This document shows positions 26,927-37,751 of a stretch of DNA of 53,607 nt, piece by piece. Origin of the DNA: Nodularia sp. (in: cyanobacteria) (lineage in GTDB: Bacteria; Cyanobacteriota; Cyanobacteriia; Cyanobacteriales; Nostocaceae); assembly GCA_007692755.1 (NCBI GenBank), contig REBL01000171.1, forward strand, positions 1 to 53,607, written 5' to 3'. Made by a program: the position numbers and the translations under genes. How positions within the stretch are numbered: the first letter of the stretch is position 1; every line of letters starts with the position of its first letter. The notes below the pieces were generated by a model. The model did not search any database. It was given only the letters and a program-made list of their open reading frames with translations, and was not told the origin of the DNA.

Positions 26927-27595
26927 ATGACAACTGCCGTTCAATCTCCCTATAGCAGTGAACAAATTACCGCTTGGTTGCGTGGACTGCTGACAATTGC
27001 CTGGGCAGATGGCAACTTTGACCCTGAAGAACAGCAATTAATTACCAGTCTGACTGAGGATGAATTAGCCCCAGGAATTTCGTTGGATTCACTAAAAGTA
27101 ATTCAACCAGAGGAATTAGCTGCAACCTTAGGTAAAAGAACACCAGCCGCCGAAAATTTTACTCGTACAGCTGTGATGGTAGCGATCGCTAATGGTACAT
27201 ACTCGCCCAGCGAAGATCAAGTCATGCAGCAGTTGTACAGGGCTTTAGAACAGCCACAAGACACCCTAGAGTCCTTACGCCACACCCTAGCACCAGCAAA
27301 ACAGATTTCCACCCTAGCCGCACCCGCAGCACCTCCACAAGAGGAACTCTGTCCCCTGCGTGACTGGCTAGACGGGCTAGAAATCCAAGACCCCAGAGTT
27401 GCCCGTTTCTTGTGCAGAATGATTCCCTCCCAGTGTCCCTTTGAGCGGGATATCACTTTATTTGGACGCAAAATTGTACACATTCCGCCATTGTGTCAAA
27501 TCAACCCACTGTATGAGCAACTGGTAGGTTTACGTTTTCGCGCCCTCTCTTATTTAGCAGATGAATGTGGTGAGGATATTTCACCATATATTTGA
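26927..27595 (+). CDS. TerB-like plus Mo-nitrogenase C-terminal domain protein
   Basis: A 222-residue two-domain protein. The N-terminal half (about 10-120) resembles the TerB fold: LRGLLTIAWADGNFDPEEQQ with the acidic loop, then a second helical repeat. After a Pro/Ala linker, the C-terminal domain (about 145-222) matches what I know as the Mo-dependent nitrogenase C-terminal domain, with LCPLRDWLDGLEIQDPRVAR, FLCRMIPSQCPFER and IPPLCQINPLYEQLVGLRFR. Despite the name, its role in nitrogen fixation is not established. I prefer ATG 26927, 7 bases after GAGG; GTG 26921 is an alternative. obgE follows on the same strand. Confidence 0.82.
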   Translation: MTTAVQSPYSSEQITAWLRGLLTIAWADGNFDPEEQQLITSLTEDELAPGISLDSLKVIQPEELAATLGKRTPAAENFTRTAVMVAIANGTYSPSEDQVMQQLYRALEQPQDTLESLRHTLAPAKQISTLAAPAAPPQEELCPLRDWLDGLEIQDPRVARFLCRMIPSQCPFERDITLFGRKIVHIPPLCQINPLYEQLVGLRFRALSYLADECGEDISPYI

Positions 27596-27693
27596 GTGCT
27601 GAATAAGTGCTTTCTTCCTGAGTGCTGAGTTACAAGTAAAGAGTAAGGAATTACGGGTTTATTAAAACTTATAATTTAGAACTCACAACTTAG

Positions 27694-28746
<1,053 letters not shown>

Positions 28747-29060
28747 GTAAAGAAAATTAGTTGACTGGCTAAAACTGTAAAAACTGAATTTATGCTAATT
28801 CAGATATCTATTTTGAGGGTTCCAGTATCTCTGGAACTTCTCGCAGTTTAATTCTGTAATAATAGAAATAAATAGGCGTAGCCAGCCAATCTAGTTTTTA
28901 TACCTTTCTACTGTAATACTAAATTAATCTGAAGTTGCATGGAATAAAAATCAAGAATAATTGAACGCAGATGGACACAGATAAACACAGATAAAGATGG
29001 ATTAATCAAGGGATTTCAGGATTATGTGCAGCCTCACATAAAATTGGTATAAGGAGAATA
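28747..29060. other. intergenic region with hairpin and dispersed repeat
   Basis: Contains the hairpin GTTCCAG/CTGGAAC at 28819-28837, which may end the obgE transcript though no T-run follows, and the widespread cyanobacterial dispersed repeat GCAGATGGACACAGATAAAC at about 28967-28986. No gene. Confidence 0.5.
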
Positions 29061-29648
29061 ATGATTATGCAATTACAAAAAGAACGCTATTATTCGCCTG
29101 AAGAATATTTAGAACTAGAAGTAAATTCAGAAATACGCCACGAATATATTGATGGTCAAATTATCCCCATGACAGGCGGAACACCTAATCACAACCAACT
29201 TGCTCTCAATTTAAGTGGTACGCTAAATTTTCTGCTCAAGCGTCAGCCTTATCGAGTCTTTATTGCAGACCAGCGTCTTTGGATTCCTCAAAGGCGAATT
29301 AATACTTATCCTGATGTGATGGTTGTGCAAACTCCTTTGGAATATCAAGAAGGCAGAAAAGATACCCTCACTAACCCGGTGATGATTGCTGAGGTATTAT
29401 CAAAGTCTACTAAAAGTTATGACCGCGATGAAAAGTTTGCTGCTTATCGCACAATTAGCAGTTTTCAAGAGTATATTCTGATTGACCAGTATACTATGCA
29501 CGTTGAGCATTACTGCAAGACCGATCAGAACAAATGGATTTTTTCTGAATATGATGATGGGGATGTGACTTTAAATTTAGCTGCTGTTCCTTGTCAAGTT
29601 TTGCTGGCTGATATTTATGACCAGGTGGATTTTATTGTGGAGGAGTAG
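29061..29648 (+). CDS. Uma2 family (DUF820) protein
   Basis: A 195-residue PD-(D/E)XK-fold protein of the Uma2 family, which is greatly expanded in cyanobacteria. Visible: the YSPEEYLELEVNSEIRHEYIDG opening split into EEYLELE and HEYIDG, TYPDVMVVQ with the acidic Asp, and IAEVLSKSTKSYDRDEKF with the E-x-L-S and DR..K pattern of the putative nuclease site. Ribosome-binding site AAGGAG is present; ATGs at 29061 and 29067 are both possible. Usually annotated as a putative restriction endonuclease-like protein; its biological role is unknown. Confidence 0.88.
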   Translation: MIMQLQKERYYSPEEYLELEVNSEIRHEYIDGQIIPMTGGTPNHNQLALNLSGTLNFLLKRQPYRVFIADQRLWIPQRRINTYPDVMVVQTPLEYQEGRKDTLTNPVMIAEVLSKSTKSYDRDEKFAAYRTISSFQEYILIDQYTMHVEHYCKTDQNKWIFSEYDDGDVTLNLAAVPCQVLLADIYDQVDFIVEE

Positions 29649-29683
29649 GAAGGATTTCACGCAGAGGCGCAGAGGCGCAGAGG

Positions 29684-30811
29684 TTAGACTTTGAGAAACC
29701 AGTTTTGGCGATACATAAGATAAGCTATTGCTAACCAGAATAAGAGGGTAAATAGGGCGAATAAGAATGAACCGTTGAAAGTACCCGCCCACGATGTGAA
29801 AATGTTTTGGTAAATCCAATTGTAGGTGGTGATGGCGGTTTCACCTGTGCCGATTTTGGTTCTGACTAAGATTTTAATTAATAAAATGGATGCTGTGAAG
29901 AGGGCGATCGCATTTAAGCCCATAATTTCAAAAGCCTTACTCCAGCGCCGCATTAGCCGCACTTCAATCAGTTCATAGCAAGCTGCTAGCAATAGTAAAG
30001 CCCAACCACTGCTGAAGAGAACATAGGAACTTGTCCAGAGTTTTTTGTTGATGGGGAATATCCACCCCCACGCCCAGCCAATCATTAAACAACCAATCCC
30101 AAATAATCCTAACCCTATACTTGTGCGTGTTTTTACGGGCTGATTGCGTATCCATTCCCCTGTAAAATAGCCAGCTAGAACATTGACAACGGCGGGAATG
30201 GTGCTAAATAATCCCTCTGGATCTCCTAATTTTTCATACCCATCAGCAGCGTATAAGTGCGCTTGGGGAATAATTAACCGATCAATATAAGCGCCAAAGT
30301 TACCTGTGCGAGTCAGTACACCCGCGCCATAGTCGGGAACTGGGACATACATCATGGTTAGCCAATAGCCGATGAGTAAAACGCCTGCTAGTATCCATTG
30401 TCCTTTTGGTGGTAGTTTGAGAACTGCGATCGCGGCTAACAGGTAACTCAAACTGATACGCTGTAATACTCCCATTATGCGGATATTACTTAAATTAAAA
30501 GTCCAAATTCCCTGATTCCAAAAGCCATTTAGTAGCAACCCCAAAGCGAAGAGGATGGCGGCGCGGCGCAAGATTCGCCAGTAAATTTTTGAGGTGGGTT
30601 TGTTAGCTGCGGTGTACTTTAATAAGGAAAAAGACATTGCTACACCGACAATAAACAGGAAGAAGGGAAATACTAAGTCTGTGGGTGTGCAACCGTGCCA
30701 ATCTGCATGAGATAAGGGGGGGTATACATCACCTGCGACTCCTGCCATGTTGACTAAAATCATAGCAGCAATGGTGATCCCGCGAAAAACATCCAGTGAG
30801 GAGAGGCGCAT
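29684..30811 (-). CDS. NagX/HGSNAT-like membrane acyltransferase (DUF5009)
   Basis: A 375-residue integral membrane protein with about ten transmembrane helices. It begins RLSSLDVFRGITIAAMILVN, the signature of heparan-alpha-glucosaminide N-acetyltransferase/NagX-type proteins, and continues with HADWHGCTPTDLVFPFFLF, where the His is the likely catalytic residue. The family transfers acetyl groups onto amino sugars across the membrane, or is linked to chitin/peptidoglycan sugar use in other bacteria. Its stop codon lies next to a dispersed repeat (GCAGAGGCGCAGAGGCGCAG at 29661-29680). Convergent with the Uma2 gene. Confidence 0.88.
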   Translation of the reverse strand: MRLSSLDVFRGITIAAMILVNMAGVAGDVYPPLSHADWHGCTPTDLVFPFFLFIVGVAMSFSLLKYTAANKPTSKIYWRILRRAAILFALGLLLNGFWNQGIWTFNLSNIRIMGVLQRISLSYLLAAIAVLKLPPKGQWILAGVLLIGYWLTMMYVPVPDYGAGVLTRTGNFGAYIDRLIIPQAHLYAADGYEKLGDPEGLFSTIPAVVNVLAGYFTGEWIRNQPVKTRTSIGLGLFGIGCLMIGWAWGWIFPINKKLWTSSYVLFSSGWALLLLAACYELIEVRLMRRWSKAFEIMGLNAIALFTASILLIKILVRTKIGTGETAITTYNWIYQNIFTSWAGTFNGSFLFALFTLLFWLAIAYLMYRQNWFLKV

Positions 30812-30945
30812 AAAGGGAATTTTTATGTTTAAAGGCTGTTCTAAATCCTTTTTTACATAGCATTTAACACGGGCTTATTTTGGCTATTCTATAAATGTCT
30901 TAATTTTTTCAACGCTAGACTAAGACAAGGTACAAAAAATTCAAG

Positions 30946-31632
30946 ATGCAGTTAGCACCCCTGTTCCCGTTTTTTTATCGCATTCTCCAACCGAGTTTTC
31001 CTCATTGTCTTTGGAGTGGTAATCGCTATCATAAGGCGATCGCACTCACCTTTGATGATGGACCCCACCCGGAATACACACCTCAAGTATTGGCTGTATT
31101 AGACCGTTACAATATTAAAGCTAGTTTTTTCTGGTTGGGTGCTTGTGTCAATCGTTCGCCGGCTATTGCCAAAGCTATATGCGATCGCGGACACTGGATC
31201 GGATTACATGGTTACGATCATCGCTCTTTTCCCACACTTTCGCCCAATGATTTACAAGACAGTTTAGCGAAAACTCAAGTTGCTATTTACGATGCTTGCG
31301 ACTTGACACCCGAACAAGTATGCGATGTCCGACCTCCTAACGGTTTATTTACACCCCAAACCTTACAATTATTTCTTAAGTGGAAATACCGCCCAGTTAT
31401 GTGGAGTGTTGTACCAGAAGACTGGGTAAGACCGGGAGTAAATACTGTAGTGCAACGAGTTCTCAAACAAGTGCAGAACGGCTCACTAATTGTTTTGCAT
31501 GATGGTACTTGTGGTGGACAAGATGTTGCTGCTATATTAAAAATACTGGTTCCAGAATTGCTACAGCAAGGCTATGAATTTGTGAGTGTTGATACTCTGT
31601 GGCAGCAAAACCAACAATCATCTCATAGCTAG
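30946..31632 (+). CDS. polysaccharide deacetylase (NodB/CE4)
   Basis: A 228-residue CE4 deacetylase. Motif 1 TFDDGP (35-40) supplies the catalytic and metal Asp. Motif 2 HGYDHRS supplies His88 and His92. Motif 3 is RPPNG and the C-terminal LIVLHDG carries the last His. There is no clear signal peptide, only a short hydrophobic start (APLFPFFYRIL), so location is uncertain. Such enzymes remove N-acetyl groups from peptidoglycan, chitin-like or exopolysaccharide sugars. It is divergent from the NagX-like acyltransferase with 134 bp between; a combined role in amino-sugar (de)acetylation is an attractive inference. Confidence 0.9.
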   Translation: MQLAPLFPFFYRILQPSFPHCLWSGNRYHKAIALTFDDGPHPEYTPQVLAVLDRYNIKASFFWLGACVNRSPAIAKAICDRGHWIGLHGYDHRSFPTLSPNDLQDSLAKTQVAIYDACDLTPEQVCDVRPPNGLFTPQTLQLFLKWKYRPVMWSVVPEDWVRPGVNTVVQRVLKQVQNGSLIVLHDGTCGGQDVAAILKILVPELLQQGYEFVSVDTLWQQNQQSSHS

Positions 31633-31710
31633 GAATTCTCAATGATGAAAATCAAAATTCAGAAAATTCAACCTGCACGGAAAACGCGAAAAATGCCGAG
31701 TTTTTAACTC

Positions 31711-31746
31711 GCGTAGGCGGCCTTCTCGGAGGTAAGCCGCTACGCG
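31711..31746. repeat. foldback repeat CGCGTAGGCGG..CCGCTACGCG
   Basis: CGCGTAG-G-CGG pairs with CCGCTACGCG with one bulged base. It belongs to the GC-rich palindromes common between genes in Nostoc-type genomes. It follows the deacetylase gene. Confidence 0.55.
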
Positions 31747-31871
31747 TTGTGTCTGTGTAGCCGCGAGTTCTAGTCGCCTATATTTTTAACTAGTACAAGT
31801 CAGCATAAAGAATTTAAAATCAATGCAAAGCCTATAAAATAAGCTTGTTGACTTTTGACTTCACGGCGGTA

Positions 31872-32168
31872 CTAGCCCCTAGAGAAATCATCCACTCTGA
31901 CATCCTTCCAAATATCGGACACCTGCCAACCTGAGTTACCCACAGATTGGATAATGGGATGAGTTCGTAAAGGAATATAGTTAATTTCTCCATTTTCTAA
32001 ATATTCTTCATATTCCTCAACTATCGGTTCAGGTTCTGGAATATTAGGATTTTCTACTGTCAGACCCTGTTCTTCGGCTTCCTCCATCAGCTTGATTTTA
32101 TCGAGGAGAAGTTTTTCAGATTTTTTGATTAGTTTCATGTTAATTTCAGAGATTGGAAAACTGGACAT
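31872..32168 (-). CDS. small acidic hypothetical protein
   Basis: A 98-residue, strongly acidic protein. The N-terminal helix is charged (KLIKKSEKLLLDKIKLMEEA). A Glu/Pro-rich linker (NPNIPEPEPIVEEYEEYLEN) follows, then a short C-terminal part. An internal ATG at 32138 (MKLIKKSE) is an equally good start, and neither has a ribosome-binding site. I do not recognise the family. The codon use and composition look gene-like, and it lies in a gene-poor stretch with relics of other genes. Confidence 0.5.
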   Translation of the reverse strand: MSSFPISEINMKLIKKSEKLLLDKIKLMEEAEEQGLTVENPNIPEPEPIVEEYEEYLENGEINYIPLRTHPIIQSVGNSGWQVSDIWKDVRVDDFSRG

Positions 32169-32698
32169 TAAAAAAACGAAAATCTTTTTATTGATTCTGA
32201 AAGAGACTAGTGTAGTCTTACAAGAATCTTTAGAGAGATCCGTAAAAAGTTATTATTAACTTTGGTGTGAGAAAAATTACTTGGCAAGCACTATATCAAA
32301 GCAATTATACTGTAAATACTCATTCATTGATCACAATCTTTAGAAATAGTTTTTACACGAACAGGATTTTTGCCCATTTTGTGAAACTTTCACAGACTAG
32401 AAATATGTACTTATTAGTATAAAAATAAACAGTAATATAAGTTTTTAGAAGTTATGTAGGCGCTTTACAGAGTGAAAAATAGGATGGAAGCGGTCACCCT
32501 ATATCTTAGCGAAGCTTATGCTTACGGTACATTAAGTGTTTAGCGATACGCTTTAAATACCAGCAAGTGTTTTGGAGAATTTGGACAATTTACATATTGT
32601 CATGTAGTTAGGTTTATTCGTCCCTACTTACTAAATTATTATTTTTAATAACCCATCGTAGAATATTTGAAAACTTTTTGAGCGATTAATGGATGGGT
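32169..32698. other. intergenic region, nothing recognised
   Basis: About 530 AT-rich bases between the acidic small gene and the truncated ATPase. No coding frame of useful length, no RNA gene and no strong hairpin found. Confidence 0.45.
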
Positions 32699-33193
32699 TC
32701 ATATATTGCGATATTTCTCGTGCGGCTCTTGTCTTTTGTGTCCACCAGCGTTAACTAGAGGATTACCTACTTCAAAATAGTCTTCCATCCATAAAGAACC
32801 TAAAGTAGCTCCATGTTTGATAAAATCCTTAATTCCTTGCATATCAGCAGTGCGTTTAGCTTGTGTATAACCTTGCTCATCCCGGTAAAGTACCCAAAGT
32901 TCTTCTGGTTGGAGCGCATTAACAAAAAAAGGTGAATGACTAGTTACCATTAATTGAGTATTAGCTGAAGCTGCGCGACATTCCTCTGCTAATTCTGGTA
33001 ATAAACGAGGGTGTAGGTAATTTTCTGGTTCTTCAATTCCCACAAGTTGCGGTGGGTCTGGGTCATATAATACGGAGAGATACGCTAACATTTTGAGTGT
33101 GCCATCTGAGGCAAATTTAGCAAGTATTGGTTTTTGAAAAGGAGCATCTTTTGATAAAATTAAAGTGCGTATGTATAGGATGAAAAACTCCAT
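32699..33193 (-). pseudogene. truncated AAA ATPase (C-terminal half only)
   Basis: A 164-residue frame corresponding to the C-terminal half of an OLD/RecF-like AAA ATPase. It has [14 protein letters not shown] (signature-like region), the Walker [11 protein letters not shown] and the switch TSHSPFFV. The Walker A and the whole N-terminal half are missing. The 5' end falls in a hairpin (33165-33211) at the edge of an IS200/IS605-like relic, so the gene appears cut by an insertion or deletion there, and glmS begins beyond. It could still be expressed as a fragment but cannot be an ATPase alone. Confidence 0.75.
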
Positions 33194-33425
33194 AACAAAA
33201 AAACATACTTACGCACTTAATTAACAATCAAGTAGCCATACAGCTAGGATTAAACCTAGTCGAGGTGGGTAGGGCATTTTGACAGTGCCACAACGAATTG
33301 ATTTGTTCAAGAAATTAAATAAATCAGATCGTAAACGTTGCGTAGTGGGTCTTTTAGACCCCGTAGCAACATCAGTTTAGAATCCTTCGGTTTCTAACCG
33401 AGGGAGATGTCAATGCTACATATTT
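33165..33425. mobile_element. IS200/IS605-like relic
   Basis: One edge has AAGTGCGTATGTAT and, 30 bases later, CATACTTACGCACTT, forming a 14-bp hairpin. The other edge reads TTTAGAATCC, a stem CCTTCGGTT/AACCGAGG and GAGATGTCAA, the hairpin-plus-tail pattern found at the right end of cyanobacterial IS200/IS605 elements. The plus-strand frame just inside (RIDLFKKLNKSDRKRCVVGL, then DPVATSV and a stop) could be a tail of the transposon gene, not confirmed. No intact transposase. Confidence 0.5.
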
Positions 33426-33480
33426 ATCAGCATCTTTAACCTGTATCTACAACAGTTTTAGATACAAGTATAAAATTTTA

Positions 33481-35379
33481 CTATTCAACTGTGACACTTT
33501 TAGCCAGATTCCGGGGCTGGTCAACATCCAAACCGCGACGCGCCGCAATATGATAAGCCAAGAGTTGCAAAGGAATCACAGTCAGAATCGGTGAGAGTAA
33601 TTCATCCACTTCCGAAACCGGGAGCAAATCATTAAAGATTTCCGCCGCTTCACCATCATTACTGGGAGTCACACCAATTAAGCGGGAATCTCTGGCTTTG
33701 GCTTCTTGGGCATTAGAAAGCACCTTTTCATATACATTACCAGGAACTGCGATCGCCACTACCGGAACTTTCGCTTCTAACAACGCAATGGGGCCATGTT
33801 TCATTTCCCCCGCTGGATAACCTTCAGCATGAATATAGCTGATTTCCTTTAATTTTAAAGCCCCTTCTAAAGCAATGGGAAAATTGATCCCCCTACCTAA
33901 AAAGATAAAATCTGTAGTGTCTGCAAACTCATGTGCTAAGTGTTCAGTTAAAGTTTCCTGACTTTGCAAAGTCGCCTCAATCTCTTGAGGAATTTGGTGC
34001 AAATCGGTAATAATTTCTGCTAATCTCTCCGGCGAAACTGTCTGACGACGCGCCGCTAAATCTAACGCTAAAGCGTAAAATGCCATCAATTGGGCGATAA
34101 AAGTTTTCGTTGCTGCTACCCCAATTTCAATTCCCGCTAAGGTGTTGATGATATGGGGAACCATTAACCCCAGGCTGCTTTCTGGGCGATTGGTAATCCC
34201 TAAAAGCCGCACTTGATATTTGGCTTCTTTCCCCTGGCGACGTTCTTTTTCCATCCCTAAGGCGGCTAAAGTATCAGCCGTTTCACCTGATTGGGTAACA
34301 CCAATAATTAAGGTATTTGCTGTTAAGGGTGAAGGCGCATAGCGGTACTCCGAAGCATAATGTACCTGAGTAGTAATTCCTGCTAATTGTTCAATTAAGT
34401 ATTTACCTACTAATGCGGCGTGCCAACTTGTACCACAGGCAACAATATTAATTTGTTCTAAATCTGCGTAAAATTCAGGAGGTAAACCCAGGTTAATGGG
34501 TGAAACTGACTCAGCAGAATTACTATCAGTATCAAAGTAAGCTGCTAAACTGGCTCGAACTACTCCCGGTTGCTCATAAATTTCTTTGAGCATAAAGTGT
34601 TTGAATCCCTGCTTTTCTACCATCGTGGGATTCAAATTCAGCATCCGGGGCTGTTTCTTTAATCTGTCACCAGCAAAGTTGTAAATTTCCACTCCTAATG
34701 GTGTCATCCGGGCAATTTCACCATTTTCTAGTGGTAAAACGGCACGAGTATGAGCCACAATTGCCGGAGTGTCAGAAGCGCAAAAGAATTCACCTTGACC
34801 AAAACCAATGACTAGAGGGGCTTGTTGACGAACTGCAATTAATTCATCTGGGTAGTCAGCAGAAATGACTGCGATCGCAAACGCTCCCCTAAGATAGTTA
34901 ACAGCTTGGCGAATTGCGTCTAAAAGCGGAGATGGGGAGTTAGGGAGATTTGGCGCTGGAGGATGCTTTAAAAATTCTGCTATCAGATGGGGAATAACTT
35001 CGGTATCGGTTTGGGAAACAAACTGGTGACCTTTTTGTTTCAGTTCTTCGCGTAACTCGCGGTAATTTTCCACAATGCCATTTTGAACCACCGCCACCCG
35101 CATAGCCATGTCTAGATGAGGATGGGCGTTGTGTTCCTCTGGCTTTCCATGAGTCGCCCAGCGAGTGTGACCAATGCCAATTTGAGCCTGAGTAGCGATT
35201 TGTTCGAGTTTAGAACGTAAGTTATGTAGTTTACCTTTGGCGCGAACACAGTCCACCTCACCTTCCCAGACAGTGGCTATCCCGGCGGAGTCATACCCCC
35301 GATATTCCAGTTTTTCTAGCCCCGCCAGTAAGATATCTGTTGCCGCTTGAGTGCCTATATACCCAACAATTCCACACAT
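33481..35379 (-). CDS. glmS: glutamine-fructose-6-phosphate aminotransferase (isomerizing)
   Basis: A 632-residue GlmS that makes glucosamine-6-phosphate for peptidoglycan and lipopolysaccharide. The N-terminal glutaminase domain starts MCGIVGYIG with Cys2 as nucleophile and includes GIGHTRWATHG. Two SIS domains follow (GTSWHAALVGKYLIEQLAG; SQSGET-type motif in GVTQSGETADT; FLGRGINFPIALEGALKLKE). The C-terminus ends PRNLAKSVTVE, as in the family. Two small insertions (for example HPPAPNLPNSPSP in the glutaminase domain) account for the slightly long length. No glmS ribozyme is seen upstream. Cytoplasmic. Confidence 0.97.
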   Translation of the reverse strand: MCGIVGYIGTQAATDILLAGLEKLEYRGYDSAGIATVWEGEVDCVRAKGKLHNLRSKLEQIATQAQIGIGHTRWATHGKPEEHNAHPHLDMAMRVAVVQNGIVENYRELREELKQKGHQFVSQTDTEVIPHLIAEFLKHPPAPNLPNSPSPLLDAIRQAVNYLRGAFAIAVISADYPDELIAVRQQAPLVIGFGQGEFFCASDTPAIVAHTRAVLPLENGEIARMTPLGVEIYNFAGDRLKKQPRMLNLNPTMVEKQGFKHFMLKEIYEQPGVVRASLAAYFDTDSNSAESVSPINLGLPPEFYADLEQINIVACGTSWHAALVGKYLIEQLAGITTQVHYASEYRYAPSPLTANTLIIGVTQSGETADTLAALGMEKERRQGKEAKYQVRLLGITNRPESSLGLMVPHIINTLAGIEIGVAATKTFIAQLMAFYALALDLAARRQTVSPERLAEIITDLHQIPQEIEATLQSQETLTEHLAHEFADTTDFIFLGRGINFPIALEGALKLKEISYIHAEGYPAGEMKHGPIALLEAKVPVVAIAVPGNVYEKVLSNAQEAKARDSRLIGVTPSNDGEAAEIFNDLLPVSEVDELLSPILTVIPLQLLAYHIAARRGLDVDQPRNLAKSVTVE

Positions 35380-35526
35380 ACTCGCACCACTCTGATTTCA
35401 ATATAATTTAATTTAGTCTACTGCCTAGCATAAAAGCGGCCTTTTGTCCAAGAAAATGTCCAAGAAAAAAGGAGCAAGTTGCTCCCTATGCTATCAGGTA
35501 TGGTTATATTTTTTTAAACTTTGGAC

Positions 35527-35567
35527 TAAAATAAAAATTTTGTAGGGTGAACAGACCCACCCTACAA
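35527..35567 (-). terminator. terminator-like hairpin downstream of psaC
   Basis: A 10-bp perfect stem TTGTAGGGTG/CACCCTACAA (35540-35549 with 35558-35567). On the minus strand it is followed by AATTTTTATTTT. It lies about 155 bases after the psaC stop and before glmS, so it could end the psaC transcript, with the IS relic between. Confidence 0.55.
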
Positions 35568-35569
35568 TT

Positions 35570-35606
35570 TTGACATACTCCCCCGCATAAATGACAGGGG
35601 ATTCTG
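35570..35606. mobile_element. IS200/IS605-type end relic
   Basis: TTGACATACTCCCCCGCATA and then ATGACAGGGGATTCT form the hairpin-with-tail end pattern of cyanobacterial IS200/IS605 elements (CCCC/GGGG stem, TTGACAT tail, AGAATCC side). Only the end remains, with no transposase. The rest of the 341-base gap between glmS and psaC shows nothing recognisable. Confidence 0.5.
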
Positions 35607-35720
35607 GGTTCAGACAGCAATTGCAGGCGTAGCCCGTCTTATATCGCCTCGCCCAATGGACAACGCCCTGCCCATGAGGTGGTAAATTGTCAACTAAATC
35701 AGGAATTTAAACTAAATTCC

Positions 35721-36393
<673 letters not shown>

Positions 36394-36753
36394 ATGGAGC
36401 CAGACTCTTTAGCAACCGAGGTGATTCTGACACAGCGCAATCAATCACTTGGCAAAGTCCAACTCGATTGGACACCCCAACCAGGAAACTACGTCGATTT
36501 TGAAGGTCAAACTTATGCGGTACTAGAACGCCGTCACAGGTATCACTTGAAATCAGGACGTTACCATTTGCGGAATATAGCCCTGTACGTACAATCTGCC
36601 AACAGACCAACAGAGAAAACTTTAGTCAAAGGACGTTGGGTAATTGGTGATGCTACCTGTGGCTATAATGCCCAATCAGAAATTATGCGCTGTGCTGTCA
36701 ACCCAGAAGGCCCTTGTGAGTCTTGCAGTTTCTACGAAAAATTAGCGGTTTAA
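36394..36753 (+). CDS. small Cys-motif protein (DUF6464-like)
   Basis: A 119-residue protein conserved in cyanobacteria. The N-terminal part is beta-rich ([37 protein letters not shown]). The C-terminus has four cysteines, Cys89, Cys100, Cys108 and Cys111, in a C-x10-C-x7-C-x2-C pattern that could bind zinc or an iron-sulfur cluster. I believe it is the DUF6464 family, with moderate certainty. Its stop codon overlaps that of the convergent fmt gene by four bases (TTAA). Confidence 0.75.
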   Translation: MEPDSLATEVILTQRNQSLGKVQLDWTPQPGNYVDFEGQTYAVLERRHRYHLKSGRYHLRNIALYVQSANRPTEKTLVKGRWVIGDATCGYNAQSEIMRCAVNPEGPCESCSFYEKLAV

Positions 36754-37751
36754 CCATTGCCAAATACTTCTCCCACAGTTAAACGGTTACCATTCACAAA
36801 ATCCCATCCCGACTGGGGACGTTTGCCCGCTAACTGAACTTCACGTAAAAGTAGCAAACCCGCACCAGTTTGGGCAATAGCGCCCATTCCCTTGGCGATG
36901 CTTACCACTTCTCCTATACTTCCTGATAGAGTTGATAAATCAGGTAATTTTTGGTAAATTTCTGTTAATTCCGATGTCGGTTCGTAACCGTAAGCATCAC
37001 CAAGCGGAACCGAGGCGATAATTTTTATTCCTTGGTCGCGAAAGGTGGCTGTGCAGTTGGGGTAAAAGCCTCTGATTTGGTTATGTAATTGAATCGCACT
37101 CTTTGACCAATCCAACGCGTAGTTCGGCTTTTTAATCAAAGGTGCATAAGTCGCTAACCCTTCATCTTGAGTCACAGGTTCAATTTCTTGCTTTTCCAAC
37201 TTAAATAAAGTTTCTACTAATAAATCTCCACCAATTACAGATAGCCTCTGGGCTAAATCCTGGGTATGATCTAGCAATCCGATAGGTGTAGTTGCTTTCA
37301 ATAGCATGGCCCCAGTATCCATTCCGGCATCCATTAACATTGTAGTGATCCCCGCTGCTTTTTCGCCGTTGTACAGACACCATTGAATCGGTGCTGCACC
37401 ACGATACTGGGGTAAAATCGAGCCATGTACATTGATACAACCCAGCCTGGGCATATCCAATATTTCTGAGGACAAAATCTGTCCATAGGCTACAACTACA
37501 AATACATCTGCATCAGACTCTCGAAGTTGGGTTAAAGTTTCAGTGTCCTTTTTAATCCGTTGTGGTTGCCATACAGGCAAGTTGTGGTTAATAGCAACTG
37601 TTTTTACTGCTGAAGGGATAAGTTTGTTACCGCGTTCCCGACGTTTATCAGGTTGGGTCACAACTGCTAATACTTGAAACTCCGGTCGATTCAGTAATTT
37701 TTCTAGGGTAGGAACAGCGAAGTGAGGTGTTCCAAAGAATACTACTTTCAT
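36750..37751 (-). CDS. fmt: methionyl-tRNA formyltransferase
   Basis: A 333-residue Fmt that formylates initiator Met-tRNA. N-terminal Rossmann-like domain with [18 protein letters not shown] and the catalytic block [20 protein letters not shown] (Asn and His) plus [17 protein letters not shown] (Asp). The C-terminal OB-like domain contains [14 protein letters not shown] and ends near [13 protein letters not shown]. Usual length. Ends convergent with and overlapping a small Cys-motif gene by 4 bases. Cytoplasmic. Confidence 0.97.
   Translation of the reverse strand: MKVVFFGTPHFAVPTLEKLLNRPEFQVLAVVTQPDKRRERGNKLIPSAVKTVAINHNLPVWQPQRIKKDTETLTQLRESDADVFVVVAYGQILSSEILDMPRLGCINVHGSILPQYRGAAPIQWCLYNGEKAAGITTMLMDAGMDTGAMLLKATTPIGLLDHTQDLAQRLSVIGGDLLVETLFKLEKQEIEPVTQDEGLATYAPLIKKPNYALDWSKSAIQLHNQIRGFYPNCTATFRDQGIKIIASVPLGDAYGYEPTSELTEIYQKLPDLSTLSGSIGEVVSIAKGMGAIAQTGAGLLLLREVQLAGKRPQSGWDFVNGNRLTVGEVFGNG

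Noticed and set aside
33282..33384. Possible transposase tail inside the IS relic as an intact gene
   Set aside because: It has no start and stops upstream; kept only as weak support for the relic.
35380..35480. glmS ribozyme
   Set aside because: The known glmS ribozyme is mainly in Gram-positive bacteria; no matching core was seen upstream of the gene.
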